From positions 62,001-126,000 of the forward strand of contig CAJTEM010000010.1 of assembly GCA_910575255.1 (NCBI GenBank): 64,000 nucleotides of DNA, read 5' to 3'. Position numbers and translations under genes: made by a program. Below, piece by piece: positions 49,325-59,294 of this stretch (its first letter is position 1; each line of letters opens with the position of its first letter). The DNA is from Lachnospiraceae bacterium. GTDB lineage: Bacteria; Bacillota; Clostridia; Lachnospirales; Lachnospiraceae. Below the pieces are notes generated by a model, which saw nothing but the letters and a program-made list of their open reading frames with translations, did not search any database and was not told the DNA's origin.

Positions 49325-51521
49325 TTCCCATGGGAAGAGCAGCAAGAAACGCACTTCTACAAAAAATCTGCAGAAAGGGCTGGCGATTGCGGTTATCGTG
49401 ATTACGCTGGCTTTATTTGCCCTGATTTATATTCTTTACAGCATTATTCAGGAGAATCAGGACAGCTACAATCAGATTGTATTGTCACAGCAGAATTACG
49501 AGAGCCGGACGATTCCTTATCGAAGGGGGGATATTTTAGACCGTAACAATACCTATCTGGCTACCACCCAGAAGGTCTATAATCTGATCCTGGATCCGCA
49601 GCAGATTCTGCTGGATGAAGAGAACTATCTGGAGACATCCGTATCGGCGCTGGTAAGCGTGTTCGGCTATGATGCCAGTGAATTGCGGACATTGATCCAC
49701 GAGAATCCTTCCAAACAATATATCCGCTATAAGCGTCAGCTTTCCTATGAGCAGAAGGAGGCTTTTGAGAATCTGAAGGAGGAGACCAACAAAAAGAATG
49801 CTTCCCAGAACTCAAAGGCGCGTGTCCGGGGGGTATGGTTTGAGGAGGAGTACAAAAGGATCTATCCCTACAATTCCACGGGGGCCAGCATCATCGGGTT
49901 TGTCAATGGCGACGGTATGGATGGGGCAATCGGGATTGAGCGTTCCTACAATGAAGAGCTGACTGGAATCAACGGACGGGAGTACGGATATCTGAATGAT
50001 GATTCGAATCTGGAACGGGTGATAAAATCAGCTACCAACGGCAACACGATTGTGACTACCATTGATCTGAAGGTTCAGGATGTGGTGGAGAAGAACATCC
50101 GGCAATGGCAGAATGAGACTGGCTCAGAGCATATCGGCGTGGTGGTGATGAATCCGAATAACGGAGAAGTTCTGGCCATGGCCAGTGAACGGGAATTTGA
50201 CCTGAACAATCCCAGAGATCTCAAGGGGAAATTTACGGAGGAAGAGCTTTGGGACTTTGGACTGAAGGAGGCAAGGGATACCTATAATCGCAAGCATAAG
50301 GAGGAGGAGCCGATCAGCCTGGAACAGGTGACGGAACATTTCTCAGATGAGGATATCCGTTCCTACGGGCAGCAGGTAGCATGGAATCAGAACTGGCGGA
50401 ATTACTGTATCAGTGACACCTATGAACCAGGATCACCGCAGAAGATTTTTACCGTGGCTGCAGCCATGGAGGAGGGAGTCATCAACGGCACGGAGTCCTT
50501 TCTGTGTGACGGATACCAGGAAGTGGGAGGCTGGCCGATCGCCTGTGTGAAGACCAGCGGCCATGGCAATCTGACCGTAACCGAGTCACTGATGCAGTCC
50601 TGCAACGATTGTATGATGCAGATTGCCGCCATGACCGGAAAGGTCCGCTTCAGCAAATATCAGAAGATGTTTGGATTCGGATCCCGGACAGGTATTGATC
50701 TTCCGGGTGAGGCGGATGCCAAATCGCTGGTGTACGATGAGAACAATATGGATGCGGCTTCCCTGGCAACCAATTCCTTTGGGCAGAATTATAACTGTAC
50801 TATGATTCAGATGGCTGCTGCTTATTGCTCTGTAATCAATGGCGGCTCCTATTATGAGCCCCATATCGTCCGGCAGATCTTGAATGAACAGGGGGCGGTT
50901 GTGAAACGAATCGACCCAAAGTTGGTGAGGGAGACGGTGTCGGAAAGCACGGCGGCCTTTATCCGCGAGGCATTGTTTCGCACCGTATCAGAGGGAACCG
51001 GTAAGGCCGCGGCAGTAGAGGGCTATGAGATTGCGGGAAAAACAGGAACGGGCGAGAAATATCCGCGGGGAAATAACAATTATCTCGTATCCTTCTGTGG
51101 TTTTGCTCCGGCGTCGGATCCTCAGGTGCTGGTTTATGTTACCATTGATGAACCGCATGTGGAGGACCAGCCGCACAGCTCCTATGCCAGCGGTGTGTTC
51201 CAGAAGATCATGACGGAGATTCTTCCTTATTTGAATATTTTTCCGATTACGGATCCGGAGACAGATCTGGAGACTTTTGGCAGTGTTTTGCCAGAACGGG
51301 AAGGAATTACAGACAATACGGCGTTACCGGAGCCGGAGGAAACCAAAGTATACGAGACGGACGAATTCATAGAGCCGGGGGCAAGAGAGGGAGCAGGAGT
51401 ACCGGCTCAGCTTCCCGGAGGGATACCGGAAGAAAGCAGCGAGGCGGAGGAAGAAGAGCTGTCATCCGGGGCAGAAGAGACTGCTGAAACGGAAGAGGCG
51501 GAAACAGAGACATCCGGCTGA
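49302..51521 (+). CDS. class B penicillin-binding protein (FtsI/SpoVD-like), first copy
   Basis: 739 residues. One membrane helix (about 25-50), a pedestal domain (RRGDILDRNNTYLATT...), and a transpeptidase domain. The active-site Ser is in EPGSPQK (Ser378, Lys381), a form with Pro-Gln instead of the usual Thr-Phe; SCN is at 433-435 and KTGT at 580-583. A Glu-rich low-complexity tail (about 655-739) replaces PASTA domains. It crosslinks septal or sporulation peptidoglycan outside the membrane. Its start lies inside the ftsL end; a ribosome site is poor, so translation is probably coupled. Confidence 0.9.
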   Translation: MRTSQHNSSHGKSSKKRTSTKNLQKGLAIAVIVITLALFALIYILYSIIQENQDSYNQIVLSQQNYESRTIPYRRGDILDRNNTYLATTQKVYNLILDPQQILLDEENYLETSVSALVSVFGYDASELRTLIHENPSKQYIRYKRQLSYEQKEAFENLKEETNKKNASQNSKARVRGVWFEEEYKRIYPYNSTGASIIGFVNGDGMDGAIGIERSYNEELTGINGREYGYLNDDSNLERVIKSATNGNTIVTTIDLKVQDVVEKNIRQWQNETGSEHIGVVVMNPNNGEVLAMASEREFDLNNPRDLKGKFTEEELWDFGLKEARDTYNRKHKEEEPISLEQVTEHFSDEDIRSYGQQVAWNQNWRNYCISDTYEPGSPQKIFTVAAAMEEGVINGTESFLCDGYQEVGGWPIACVKTSGHGNLTVTESLMQSCNDCMMQIAAMTGKVRFSKYQKMFGFGSRTGIDLPGEADAKSLVYDENNMDAASLATNSFGQNYNCTMIQMAAAYCSVINGGSYYEPHIVRQILNEQGAVVKRIDPKLVRETVSESTAAFIREALFRTVSEGTGKAAAVEGYEIAGKTGTGEKYPRGNNNYLVSFCGFAPASDPQVLVYVTIDEPHVEDQPHSSYASGVFQKIMTEILPYLNIFPITDPETDLETFGSVLPEREGITDNTALPEPEETKVYETDEFIEPGAREGAGVPAQLPGGIPEESSEAEEEELSSGAEETAETEEAETETSG

Positions 51522-51643
51522 CAGCAGGGAAAGGCAGGGAGTGCACGGCACAGCCCTGCCTTTTATGCGCGGCGGATAAGGGAAAAGTTCTAAATGCAGG
51601 TTTCGTTCATATATTGTATGGATAAGCGGAATTGGAGGGGACG

Positions 51644-53401
51644 ATGGGTTCAAACCAGACTCAGCACCGCCGGAAGCTGACGCTTTTGTGCTTTTTGCTT
51701 CTGGTAGCCATGGCAGGGCTTATGGTTCGGCTTGGCTATCTGATGCTGTGCTGTTCCGAGCATTACAGCCAGATGGCAGAAGATCTGCACGAACGGGAGC
51801 GAACTATTAAAGCGGCCCGTGGCCGGATTCTGGATGCCAAGGGGGTTGTGATTGCCACAAATCGGACTGTGTGTACCATTTCCGTAATCTATAATCAGGT
51901 GAAGGAAAGGGAACAGGTGATTGAGGTTCTTTGCAGAGAACTTGGGCTGGAGGAGGAAGGGGTTCGCAAAAAGGTAGAGAAGCGCAGTTCCCGTGAAATC
52001 ATACGCACGAACGTAGACAAGGAAACCGGTGATCGGATCCGGGACTATCACCTGGCAGGGGTGAAGGTGGATGAGGACTATAAGCGATATTATCCTTTTG
52101 ACTCTCTGGCATCTAAGGTTCTGGGATTTACCGGAGGGGACAATCAGGGGATCATTGGTCTGGAGGTAGTCTACGAGGATTACTTAAAGGGAATCAATGG
52201 CAGGATTCTGACCACCACGGATGCCGCAGGAGTGGAGGTCGAGAATACCTTTGAGGACCGGGTGGAACCGATTGCGGGAAATGATCTTCATGTCAGTCTG
52301 GATATCAATATTCAGCAATATGCGGAACAGGCAGCTTACGAGACTCTGGAGAAAAAGGGAGCCAGGCGGGTATCGGTTATCGTGATGAATCCTCAGAACG
52401 GAGAGATTCTGGCAATGGTAAATGCACCGGAATTTAATTTAAACGACCCATTCACCCTGAATACAGAAGTGCCTGCAGGCATTTCTGCTAAGGAAAAACA
52501 GGAGCTTTTGAACCAGATGTGGAGAAATCCAAGCATCAATGACACGTATGAGCCGGGCTCTACTTTTAAGATCATCACAGCGGCTGCCGGGCTGGAGGCC
52601 GGAGTGGTCAGGCTGGAGGATTCCTTTTCCTGTCCGGGTTTCCGGATCGTGGAGGATCGGAAGATCCGCTGTCACAAGATCGGAGGACATGGCGCGGAGA
52701 CCTTTCTGCAGGGAGCCATGAATTCCTGCAATCCGGTATTCATCGATGTCGGACAGCGGCTGGGGGTGGATCTGTACTATCGCTATTTTGAACAGTTCGG
52801 ATTAAAGAAAAAGACCGGAATCGACCTGCCGGGAGAAGCAGGCACCATCATGCACAAGAAGGAAAATATGGGTCTGGTGGAGCTGGCCACAGTATCCTTT
52901 GGTCAGTCCTTTCAGATTACGCCGATTCAACTGATCACTACAGCGGCTTCGATTGTGAACGGAGGAAACCGGGTGACACCACATCTGGGAGTCAGTGTGT
53001 CGGACAGGGAGGGAACGCGGATTCACAGGTTTTCTTATCCGGTGGGAGAGCGTATCCTGTCGGAGGAGACCAGTGCTGCCATGCGCTACGTGTTGGAACA
53101 GGTGGTGGCAGAGGGCAGCGGGAAGAGAGCAGCGCTGGCAGGATTTCGGATCGGCGGGAAGACTGCCACCTCGGAAAAGCTGCCACGGAGCCTGAAGAAA
53201 TACATCTCTTCTTTTGTGGGATTTGCTCCGGCTGACAATCCTCAGGTCATTGCGTTGATTACCATAGACGAGCCTCAGGGAATCTATTATGGTGGTACGA
53301 TTGCAGCTCCGGTAATCGCAGATATTTTTAAGAATATTTTGCCGTATTTGGGAATTGAGGAAGACAAGGAAGAATCTGTTGTAAGGGAATCTAATCAATA
53401 G
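51644..53401 (+). CDS. class B penicillin-binding protein (FtsI/SpoVD-like), second copy
   Basis: 585 residues. A membrane helix (LLCFLLLVAMAGLMVRLGYLML), a pedestal domain with RGRILDAKGVVIATNR, and a transpeptidase domain: STFK at 306-309, SCN at 361-363 and KTAT at 506-509, where KTG is the family norm. The start at ATG 51644 has GGAGGGG at suitable distance. Two consecutive class B PBPs in dcw clusters are usual for sporulating Clostridia, one for vegetative septa and one related to SpoVD; which is which cannot be told here. Confidence 0.9.
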   Translation: MGSNQTQHRRKLTLLCFLLLVAMAGLMVRLGYLMLCCSEHYSQMAEDLHERERTIKAARGRILDAKGVVIATNRTVCTISVIYNQVKEREQVIEVLCRELGLEEEGVRKKVEKRSSREIIRTNVDKETGDRIRDYHLAGVKVDEDYKRYYPFDSLASKVLGFTGGDNQGIIGLEVVYEDYLKGINGRILTTTDAAGVEVENTFEDRVEPIAGNDLHVSLDINIQQYAEQAAYETLEKKGARRVSVIVMNPQNGEILAMVNAPEFNLNDPFTLNTEVPAGISAKEKQELLNQMWRNPSINDTYEPGSTFKIITAAAGLEAGVVRLEDSFSCPGFRIVEDRKIRCHKIGGHGAETFLQGAMNSCNPVFIDVGQRLGVDLYYRYFEQFGLKKKTGIDLPGEAGTIMHKKENMGLVELATVSFGQSFQITPIQLITTAASIVNGGNRVTPHLGVSVSDREGTRIHRFSYPVGERILSEETSAAMRYVLEQVVAEGSGKRAALAGFRIGGKTATSEKLPRSLKKYISSFVGFAPADNPQVIALITIDEPQGIYYGGTIAAPVIADIFKNILPYLGIEEDKEESVVRESNQ

Positions 53402-53430
53402 TTGATTATTCTGCCAAAAAGACGTATACT
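53402..53430 (+). promoter_or_regulatory. internal promoter before mraY
   Basis: TTGATT, a 17-base spacer and TATACT, 46 bases before the mraY start. It would allow expression of mraY onward apart from the mraZ promoter. Confidence 0.65.
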
Positions 53431-53475
53431 ATGGAGAGTGAAAAACAAAAGATACATAATAGTTAGGAGTGCAGC

Positions 53476-54444
53476 ATGATTAATGAGACCATACTAGCGA
53501 TTATCATAGCCTTCGCCATCAGTGCGATACTTTGTCCGATTGTGATACCATTTCTTCACAAGCTCAAATTCGGACAGCAGGTCCGGACAGACGGGCCGCA
53601 GGCTCATCTGAAGAAGCAGGGAACGCCGACTATGGGAGGACTGGTGATTCTGACCAGTATTATTATTACCTCGCTTTTTTATATCCGTGATTATCCCAGG
53701 ATTATTCCGGTGCTTTTCATGACGGTGGGCTTTGGGATCATCGGATTTCTGGATGATTATATCAAGATCGTGATGAAAAGGTCCGAGGGTCTGAATCCCA
53801 GACAGAAGCTGGCAGGCCAGATACTGATTACAGGAGTATTCGTCTATTATCTGATGAATTCCAGTGAGACAGGTACCACGACCCTGATTCCGTTTACCGG
53901 CGGTTTTGGGGAGGGGTATTTTCTGGATCTGGGGATTCTCTTTGTGCCTTTTGTATTCTGTGTGGTACTGGGAACAGATAACGGGGTCAATTTTACAGAC
54001 GGACTGGACGGACTCTGTACCAGTGTGACGATATTGGTTGCCACTTTTCTGACGATTGTGGCGATCGGGGAGGAGAGCGGCATCAGTCCGATCACCGGAG
54101 CTGTTGTGGGAAGCCTCCTTGGCTTTTTGCTGTTTAATGTCTATCCGGCAAGAGTATTTATGGGAGATACGGGGTCTCTGGCGCTCGGCGGTTTTGTGGC
54201 TTCGAGTGCACTGATGATGAAGATGCCGTTCTTTATTCCGATTATTGGAATGATTTATCTGGCGGAAGTTTTATCCGTTATCATTCAGGTCAGCTATTTT
54301 AAGGCAACAAAAGGAAAGCGGATATTCCGGATGGCGCCGATCCATCATCATTTTGAGCTGGGAGGCTGGTCGGAGACGCGGGTGGTTGCGGTCTTTTCCA
54401 TCACGACGGCGATACTCTGCCTTTTGGCCTATCTGGGACTGTGA
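53476..54444 (+). CDS. mraY: phospho-N-acetylmuramoyl-pentapeptide transferase
   Basis: 322 residues with about ten membrane helices. Motifs: DGPQAHLKKQGTPTMGG, FLDDYIKI, NFTDGLDGL and the C-terminal MAPIHHHFELGGWSE. It transfers phospho-MurNAc-pentapeptide from UDP to undecaprenyl phosphate to give lipid I. GGAG lies 7 bases before the ATG. Confidence 0.97.
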   Translation: MINETILAIIIAFAISAILCPIVIPFLHKLKFGQQVRTDGPQAHLKKQGTPTMGGLVILTSIIITSLFYIRDYPRIIPVLFMTVGFGIIGFLDDYIKIVMKRSEGLNPRQKLAGQILITGVFVYYLMNSSETGTTTLIPFTGGFGEGYFLDLGILFVPFVFCVVLGTDNGVNFTDGLDGLCTSVTILVATFLTIVAIGEESGISPITGAVVGSLLGFLLFNVYPARVFMGDTGSLALGGFVASSALMMKMPFFIPIIGMIYLAEVLSVIIQVSYFKATKGKRIFRMAPIHHHFELGGWSETRVVAVFSITTAILCLLAYLGL

Positions 54445-54521
54445 GACGAAGCGGCAGGTGCCGATACCATAGAGAGGAAGAGTTATGGACTGAGGAACCA
54501 TAACATGAGGAGGATAAGAAT

Positions 54522-55877
54522 ATGAACGATCAAAAAGTACTGGTAGCTGGTGCCGGCAAGAGCGGGATTGCTGCGGCAGAGCTGCTTTTGTCCCTGGGAG
54601 GAGAGGTGATTCTCTACGACGGCAATGACCGGCTGGACCGGGATAAGCTGAGAGCCGGTTTTGGGGAGGCGGCAAGGATCCATATTCTGTTAGGAGAGCT
54701 GCCAAGGACCGCTCTGGTGGGAGTGGAGCTGGCGATTATCAGTCCGGGGATTGCATTGGATGCTCCCTTTGTGACAGTGCTGGATGAGGCCGGGGTTCCG
54801 ATCTGGGGTGAGATTCAGCTGGCTTATCATGTGGCAAAAGGAAGGTTGATTGCCATTACAGGGACGAACGGCAAGACGACGACCACTGCCCTGACCGGCG
54901 CTGTCATGAAGGCCTGGTTTGAAGAAGTATTTGTAGTCGGGAATATTGGAACTCCCTGTACAAGGCTTGCCCTCGACACTACGGATCGTTCGGTGACAGT
55001 GGCAGAGGTTTCCAGCTTCCAGCTGGAGACAATCATGGATTACCGGCCGGATATCAGTGCGATTCTGAACATTACGCCGGATCATTTAAATCGTCACGGG
55101 ACCATGGAGAATTATATCGAGATCAAGGAACGGATCACGGCGAATCAGAGTGCTCAGGATTGTGTGGTACTGAACTATGAGGATCCGGTTCTTCGGGAAT
55201 TCGGTGAAAGCAGTGAGTTGAAGCCGAAGGTGGTTTTTTTTAGCAGTGCCCGGCCGCTCACGGAGGGACTGTATCTGGAGGGGAATCAGATCCAGGTGGC
55301 CCACAGCGGAAAGAAAGAACCGCTGGTGGATGTCCGCGATCTGCAGCTTCTTGGCCGGCACAATTACGAGAATGTGATGGCGGCAGCGGCGATTGCGATT
55401 CGCATCGGTGTGCCCATGGAGGTGATCCGCAGGGTGGTGAAGGAATTTAAAGCAGTGGAGCATAGAATTGAATTTGTGCTGGAGCGTGCCGGGGTGAAAT
55501 ACTATAACGATTCCAAGGGAACAAATCCGGATGCGGCGATCCAGGCAATCCGCGCCATGCCAGGCCCGACAGTGCTCATTGCCGGCGGCTATGATAAGCA
55601 CAGTGAATACGATGAGTGGATCGGGGAGTTTGGAGACAAGGTGAAATACCTGGTTCTGATCGGACAGACGAGAGATAAGATTGCAGAATGTGCCCGGGCA
55701 CATGGATTTAATGATATCATGTATGCAGAGGATATGGAGGAAGCCGTACATGTCTGCGCCGCTTATGCTGACGCCGGCGACAGCGTGCTTCTGTCTCCTG
55801 CCTGTGCCAGTTGGGGGATGTTTGCGAATTATGAGCAGCGGGGAAATATTTTCAAAGAGTGCGTAAGAAATCTGTAA
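54522..55877 (+). CDS. murD: UDP-N-acetylmuramoylalanine-D-glutamate ligase
   Basis: 451 residues. ATP loop ITGTNGKTTTTALTG near 110, EVSSFQLE, NITPDHLNRHG (His/Asn), and C-terminal YNDSKGTNPDAAIQAI. It adds D-Glu to UDP-MurNAc-L-Ala in the cytoplasm. AGGAGG precedes the ATG. The following gene starts about 63 bases on. Confidence 0.97.
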   Translation: MNDQKVLVAGAGKSGIAAAELLLSLGGEVILYDGNDRLDRDKLRAGFGEAARIHILLGELPRTALVGVELAIISPGIALDAPFVTVLDEAGVPIWGEIQLAYHVAKGRLIAITGTNGKTTTTALTGAVMKAWFEEVFVVGNIGTPCTRLALDTTDRSVTVAEVSSFQLETIMDYRPDISAILNITPDHLNRHGTMENYIEIKERITANQSAQDCVVLNYEDPVLREFGESSELKPKVVFFSSARPLTEGLYLEGNQIQVAHSGKKEPLVDVRDLQLLGRHNYENVMAAAAIAIRIGVPMEVIRRVVKEFKAVEHRIEFVLERAGVKYYNDSKGTNPDAAIQAIRAMPGPTVLIAGGYDKHSEYDEWIGEFGDKVKYLVLIGQTRDKIAECARAHGFNDIMYAEDMEEAVHVCAAYADAGDSVLLSPACASWGMFANYEQRGNIFKECVRNL

Positions 55878-55940
55878 GGTGTTATCAAGGGATCAGAAGC
55901 TGCCGTAGATGTTCTGGCAGCCGGAGAGGAGGGAGGGTAT

Positions 55941-57074
55941 CTGGCGAAAAAGAATAAGCCAAAACGGTTCTATGATTACAGCCTGTTGTTCAGCGTGATC
56001 TTTGTGACGGCATTTGGCCTGGTGATGATTTACAGCGCCAGCTCTTATACGGCTCAGCTGCAGCACGGAGATGCTTCTTACTATATGATGCGACAGCTGA
56101 AGATTTCCATGAGCGGCCTTATGATGGCACTCGTTATTTCGAAGCTGGATTATCACTGGTACGCCCGCTTTGCTTTGCTGGCTTATGTGTTTTCTTATGT
56201 CCTGATGATTGCAGTGGCACTTATGGGGCATGATTCACACGGGAGTCGGCGCTGGCTGAGCCTGGGTGGCATTACCTTTCAGCCGACAGAGTTTGTCAAG
56301 ATCGTTTTGATTGTACTTTTGGCAGCAGTGATTACTCAGATGGGAAAAAAGATCAATTCCCTGCGGGCAGTAGGAATGGTGGCAGTACTCACCTTACCAA
56401 TTGCTGGCCTGGTGGCTGCCAATAACTTAAGCTCCGGGATCATCATTGTCGGGATCGCGTTTTTTATGTTGTTCGTGGCATGTGAAAAGAAATGGCCGTT
56501 TTTTCTTTGTGCGGCTGCCGGAGGAGTAGTGGTGGCAATTGCAGGACCGTTGGCCTATGCCCTGGAGAAGATTAAGCTTTTAAAACCATATCAGCTGGAG
56601 CGGATTTATGTATGGCTGGATCCGGAGGCTTATCCCATGGATGGCGGATTTCAGGTTCTGCAGGGTCTGTATGCGATCGGATCCGGCGGTCTGGTCGGCA
56701 AGGGACTGGGAGAGAGCATCCAGAAGATGGGGTTTGTTCCTGAGGCTCAGAATGATTATATTTTTGCCATTATCTGCGAGGAACTGGGACTGTTCGGCGC
56801 CATTTCGGTAATTCTGATTTTTTTGTTTTTGATTTATCGTTTTATGTTGATTGCCGCGAATGCCCCGGATCTGTTTGGAGCGCTTCTCGTAGTAGGTGTG
56901 ATGGGGCATATTGCCATTCAGGTCATTTTAAATATCGCCGTCGTGACCAATACCATTCCCAATACAGGGATCACGTTGCCTTTTATCAGTTACGGGGGTA
57001 CGTCAGTGATGTTTCTAATGATTGAGATGGGGATGGTTCTGAGTGTTTCCAACCAGATCCGGCTGGAAAAGTAG
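55941..57074 (+). CDS. ftsW: FtsW-type lipid II polymerase, probable CTG start
   Basis: 377 residues with about ten membrane helices. SEDS motifs: FGLVMIYSASSYTAQ, RRWLSLGGITFQPTEF, LVAANNLSSG, GFVPEAQNDYIFAIICEELG and TGITLPFISYGGTS. FtsW is the septal glycosyltransferase working with a class B PBP. No ATG, GTG or TTG lies before the first membrane helix in frame. A CTG at 55941 sits 8 bases after AGGAGG and gives the usual basic N-terminus AKKNKPKRFYDYSLLF. A TTG at 55986 is the next choice but would cut into the first helix and lacks a ribosome site. Confidence 0.93.
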   Translation: MAKKNKPKRFYDYSLLFSVIFVTAFGLVMIYSASSYTAQLQHGDASYYMMRQLKISMSGLMMALVISKLDYHWYARFALLAYVFSYVLMIAVALMGHDSHGSRRWLSLGGITFQPTEFVKIVLIVLLAAVITQMGKKINSLRAVGMVAVLTLPIAGLVAANNLSSGIIIVGIAFFMLFVACEKKWPFFLCAAAGGVVVAIAGPLAYALEKIKLLKPYQLERIYVWLDPEAYPMDGGFQVLQGLYAIGSGGLVGKGLGESIQKMGFVPEAQNDYIFAIICEELGLFGAISVILIFLFLIYRFMLIAANAPDLFGALLVVGVMGHIAIQVILNIAVVTNTIPNTGITLPFISYGGTSVMFLMIEMGMVLSVSNQIRLEK

Positions 57075-57134
57075 AACCATTTTCTGAATCATACATAGGA
57101 TAGAATATAGGCAAATACCACGGGAGGTAGCGGA

Positions 57135-58388
57135 TTGTCTGTCATTCGAATCCAGGGCGTGAGGAGTCTTGAGGGAGAGATCGGAATTCAGGGTTCTAAA
57201 AATGCCGTGCTGCCGGTTATGGCAGCCTCTTTGCTTCATAACGGAACGATTGTGATAAAGAATGTTCCCCAAATTCAGGACGTCTTCTGCATGATGGAGA
57301 TCCTGGAGGCTTTGGGCTGTGAATGCCAGCTGAAGCAGCATGAGCTTTTGATCGACACCCGGAGATTGAGGGAAAGCCAGGTGCCGGTAAGGCTGGGAAA
57401 GCAGATGAGATCTTCGATCATGCTGTTAGGTCCGCTGCTGGGACGGTTTCACAAGGCAAAGACCTGCTATCCGGGAGGCTGCGTGATCGGCAGGAGACCG
57501 ATTGATCTGCATCTTCTGGCGTTGCGTCAGCTGGGGGCAGATATTGACTGCGAGGGCGAGCAGATCACGGTCCGGGCAGATAAGCTGCAGGGGACGGATC
57601 TGAGACTGTCTTTTCCGAGTGTCGGGGCCACGGAGAATGCCCTGATGGCTGCCGCAGCGGCAAAAGGGGTGACACGTATTTACGGTGCGGCCAGGGAGCC
57701 GGAAATCGAGGTGCTTTGTCGTTTCCTGGAGGCGATGGGAGTGCGGATTGACGGGATTGGCGGCAGCCTTCTGACAGTTCATGGGGGAGAAAGGCTGCAG
57801 GATGTGGAATTTCGTGTGCCGGGAGACCGGATTGTGGCTGGTACTTATCTGGGGGCACTGATGGTGGCGGGAGGAGAGCTGTGCCTTCTGGGAGCGCCGA
57901 CAGATCACATGGCAGGGACCCTGACAGCACTTAGGCAGGCGGGGTGTTTGTGTAAGCTGTACCCGGATCGGATTTATGCCCGGATGAAGGAAAGACCGCA
58001 GCCAATGGACTTAAGTACTGGTCCCTATCCGGAATTTCCCACGGATCTGCAGTCAGTGATGCTGGCGGTAGCTTCTGTGGCACAGGGAAGATCGCGGATC
58101 CGGGAGACAGTTTTTGAAGAGAGATTTGCCACGGCAGGGGAGCTGAAAAAAATGGGTGCGGATATTTCCGTAGAGGAGGGAACCGCATATGTGACCGGAG
58201 GCTACCCTCTGGCAGGCGGAGAGGTCTGTGCCGCTGATCTGCGTGGCGGAGCGGCCCTGGTGACGGCAGGTCTTGCCTCAGAGGGAGAGAGCCGTATCCA
58301 CGGATATTTCCATATCAGCCGGGGATACGAGGATATCTGCCGGGATTTGTCAGCAGTGGGGGCAGCCATATCTTTGAAAGAGGATTGA
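57135..58388 (+). CDS. murA: UDP-N-acetylglucosamine 1-carboxyvinyltransferase
   Basis: 417 residues from TTG, with GGGAGG 7 bases upstream. N-terminal IQGSKNAVLPVMAASLL (Lys and Asn of the active site), and YPGGCVIGRRPIDLHL with catalytic Cys116, the target of fosfomycin in Cys-type enzymes. It starts peptidoglycan precursor synthesis by adding enolpyruvate to UDP-GlcNAc. It lies between ftsW and ftsQ, as in other Clostridia; murG, murC, murE and murF are not in this window. Confidence 0.95.
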   Translation: MSVIRIQGVRSLEGEIGIQGSKNAVLPVMAASLLHNGTIVIKNVPQIQDVFCMMEILEALGCECQLKQHELLIDTRRLRESQVPVRLGKQMRSSIMLLGPLLGRFHKAKTCYPGGCVIGRRPIDLHLLALRQLGADIDCEGEQITVRADKLQGTDLRLSFPSVGATENALMAAAAAKGVTRIYGAAREPEIEVLCRFLEAMGVRIDGIGGSLLTVHGGERLQDVEFRVPGDRIVAGTYLGALMVAGGELCLLGAPTDHMAGTLTALRQAGCLCKLYPDRIYARMKERPQPMDLSTGPYPEFPTDLQSVMLAVASVAQGRSRIRETVFEERFATAGELKKMGADISVEEGTAYVTGGYPLAGGEVCAADLRGGAALVTAGLASEGESRIHGYFHISRGYEDICRDLSAVGAAISLKED

Positions 58389-58391
58389 TGC

Positions 58392-59117
58392 ATGCAGCAG
58401 ATACAACACGGGAAAAAAAGAAAGTTTCAGCTGGCAGCGGCAGCTGCCATGCTGCTTATGGTGTGCCTGCTTTTTTCTGTCAGGATTACCCAGGTAGAGG
58501 TTACAGGCAACGAACGGTATACCCAGGAACAGATTACAGATCTTCTCTTCCCGGATTCTATGAGCCGGAATGCGCTGCTCTGCTTTTGGAATGATCGGTT
58601 AAAGGAGCATATTTCGATTCCCTTTGTGGAAGATTACGAGATTGTGTTTCAGGCCCTGAACCGGGTGGAGGTAATCGTATACGAAAAGAGTGTGGTGGGT
58701 TATGTATCCTACATGAGCAGCTATATGTATTTTGATAAAGATGGTATCATTGTGGAAAGTGCGAATGAAGCTCTGCCGGGGATTCCGCTGATTACCGGAT
58801 TGAAGTTCGGCCAGATCGTTCTTTACGAGAAGCTGCCTTTGGAGGAAGAGGGGATTTTCCAGGAGATTTTGAATCTGACCCAGATTCTTGCAGTCAATCA
58901 TCTCCAGGTAGACCGGATTCAGTATGGGAGGTACAAAGATATCACATTGTATATGAAGGATATCGAGGTTTTATTGGGAAGCGGAGGCAACTTAAACGGC
59001 AAGATATCAGAACTGAGAGATATGCTTCCTCAGCTCGAGGGGGTGAAGGGAATCCTTCATCTTGAGGATTATGATGAAGCCAACATCCGTGCAGGTTACA
59101 CTTTGGAACCCAAATAA
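58392..59117 (+). CDS. ftsQ: FtsQ/DivIB-type division protein
   Basis: 241 residues. A short basic N-terminus, one membrane helix (about 11-30) and a POTRA-like domain (VRITQVEVTGNERYTQEQITDLLF), then the beta domain (FDKDGIIVESANEALPGIPLITGLKF). It is a partner of FtsL and DivIC at the septum. Its start is 3 bases after the murA stop. Family by topology, POTRA motif and position just before ftsZ. Confidence 0.88.
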   Translation: MQQIQHGKKRKFQLAAAAAMLLMVCLLFSVRITQVEVTGNERYTQEQITDLLFPDSMSRNALLCFWNDRLKEHISIPFVEDYEIVFQALNRVEVIVYEKSVVGYVSYMSSYMYFDKDGIIVESANEALPGIPLITGLKFGQIVLYEKLPLEEEGIFQEILNLTQILAVNHLQVDRIQYGRYKDITLYMKDIEVLLGSGGNLNGKISELRDMLPQLEGVKGILHLEDYDEANIRAGYTLEPK

Positions 59118-59182
59118 CCGGGAATTGTCAGGATTAATTCTAAGAGGGAAGAAAAACTTGCGAAGTTTTTGTAAAATAACGG

Positions 59183-59211
59183 TTGATATTTTTTAAAAAA
59201 TCACATATAGT
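59183..59211 (+). promoter_or_regulatory. ftsZ promoter
   Basis: TTGATA, a 17-base spacer and TATAGT, 84 bases before the ftsZ start. Confidence 0.7.
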
Positions 59212-59294
59212 ATTAGATAGAGCAGATTGAGAATGCATATGAAGGGCGATATGTGCAGGGATGGATCTGAAAGGGCCGAAGGAGGAAGAAAGTC

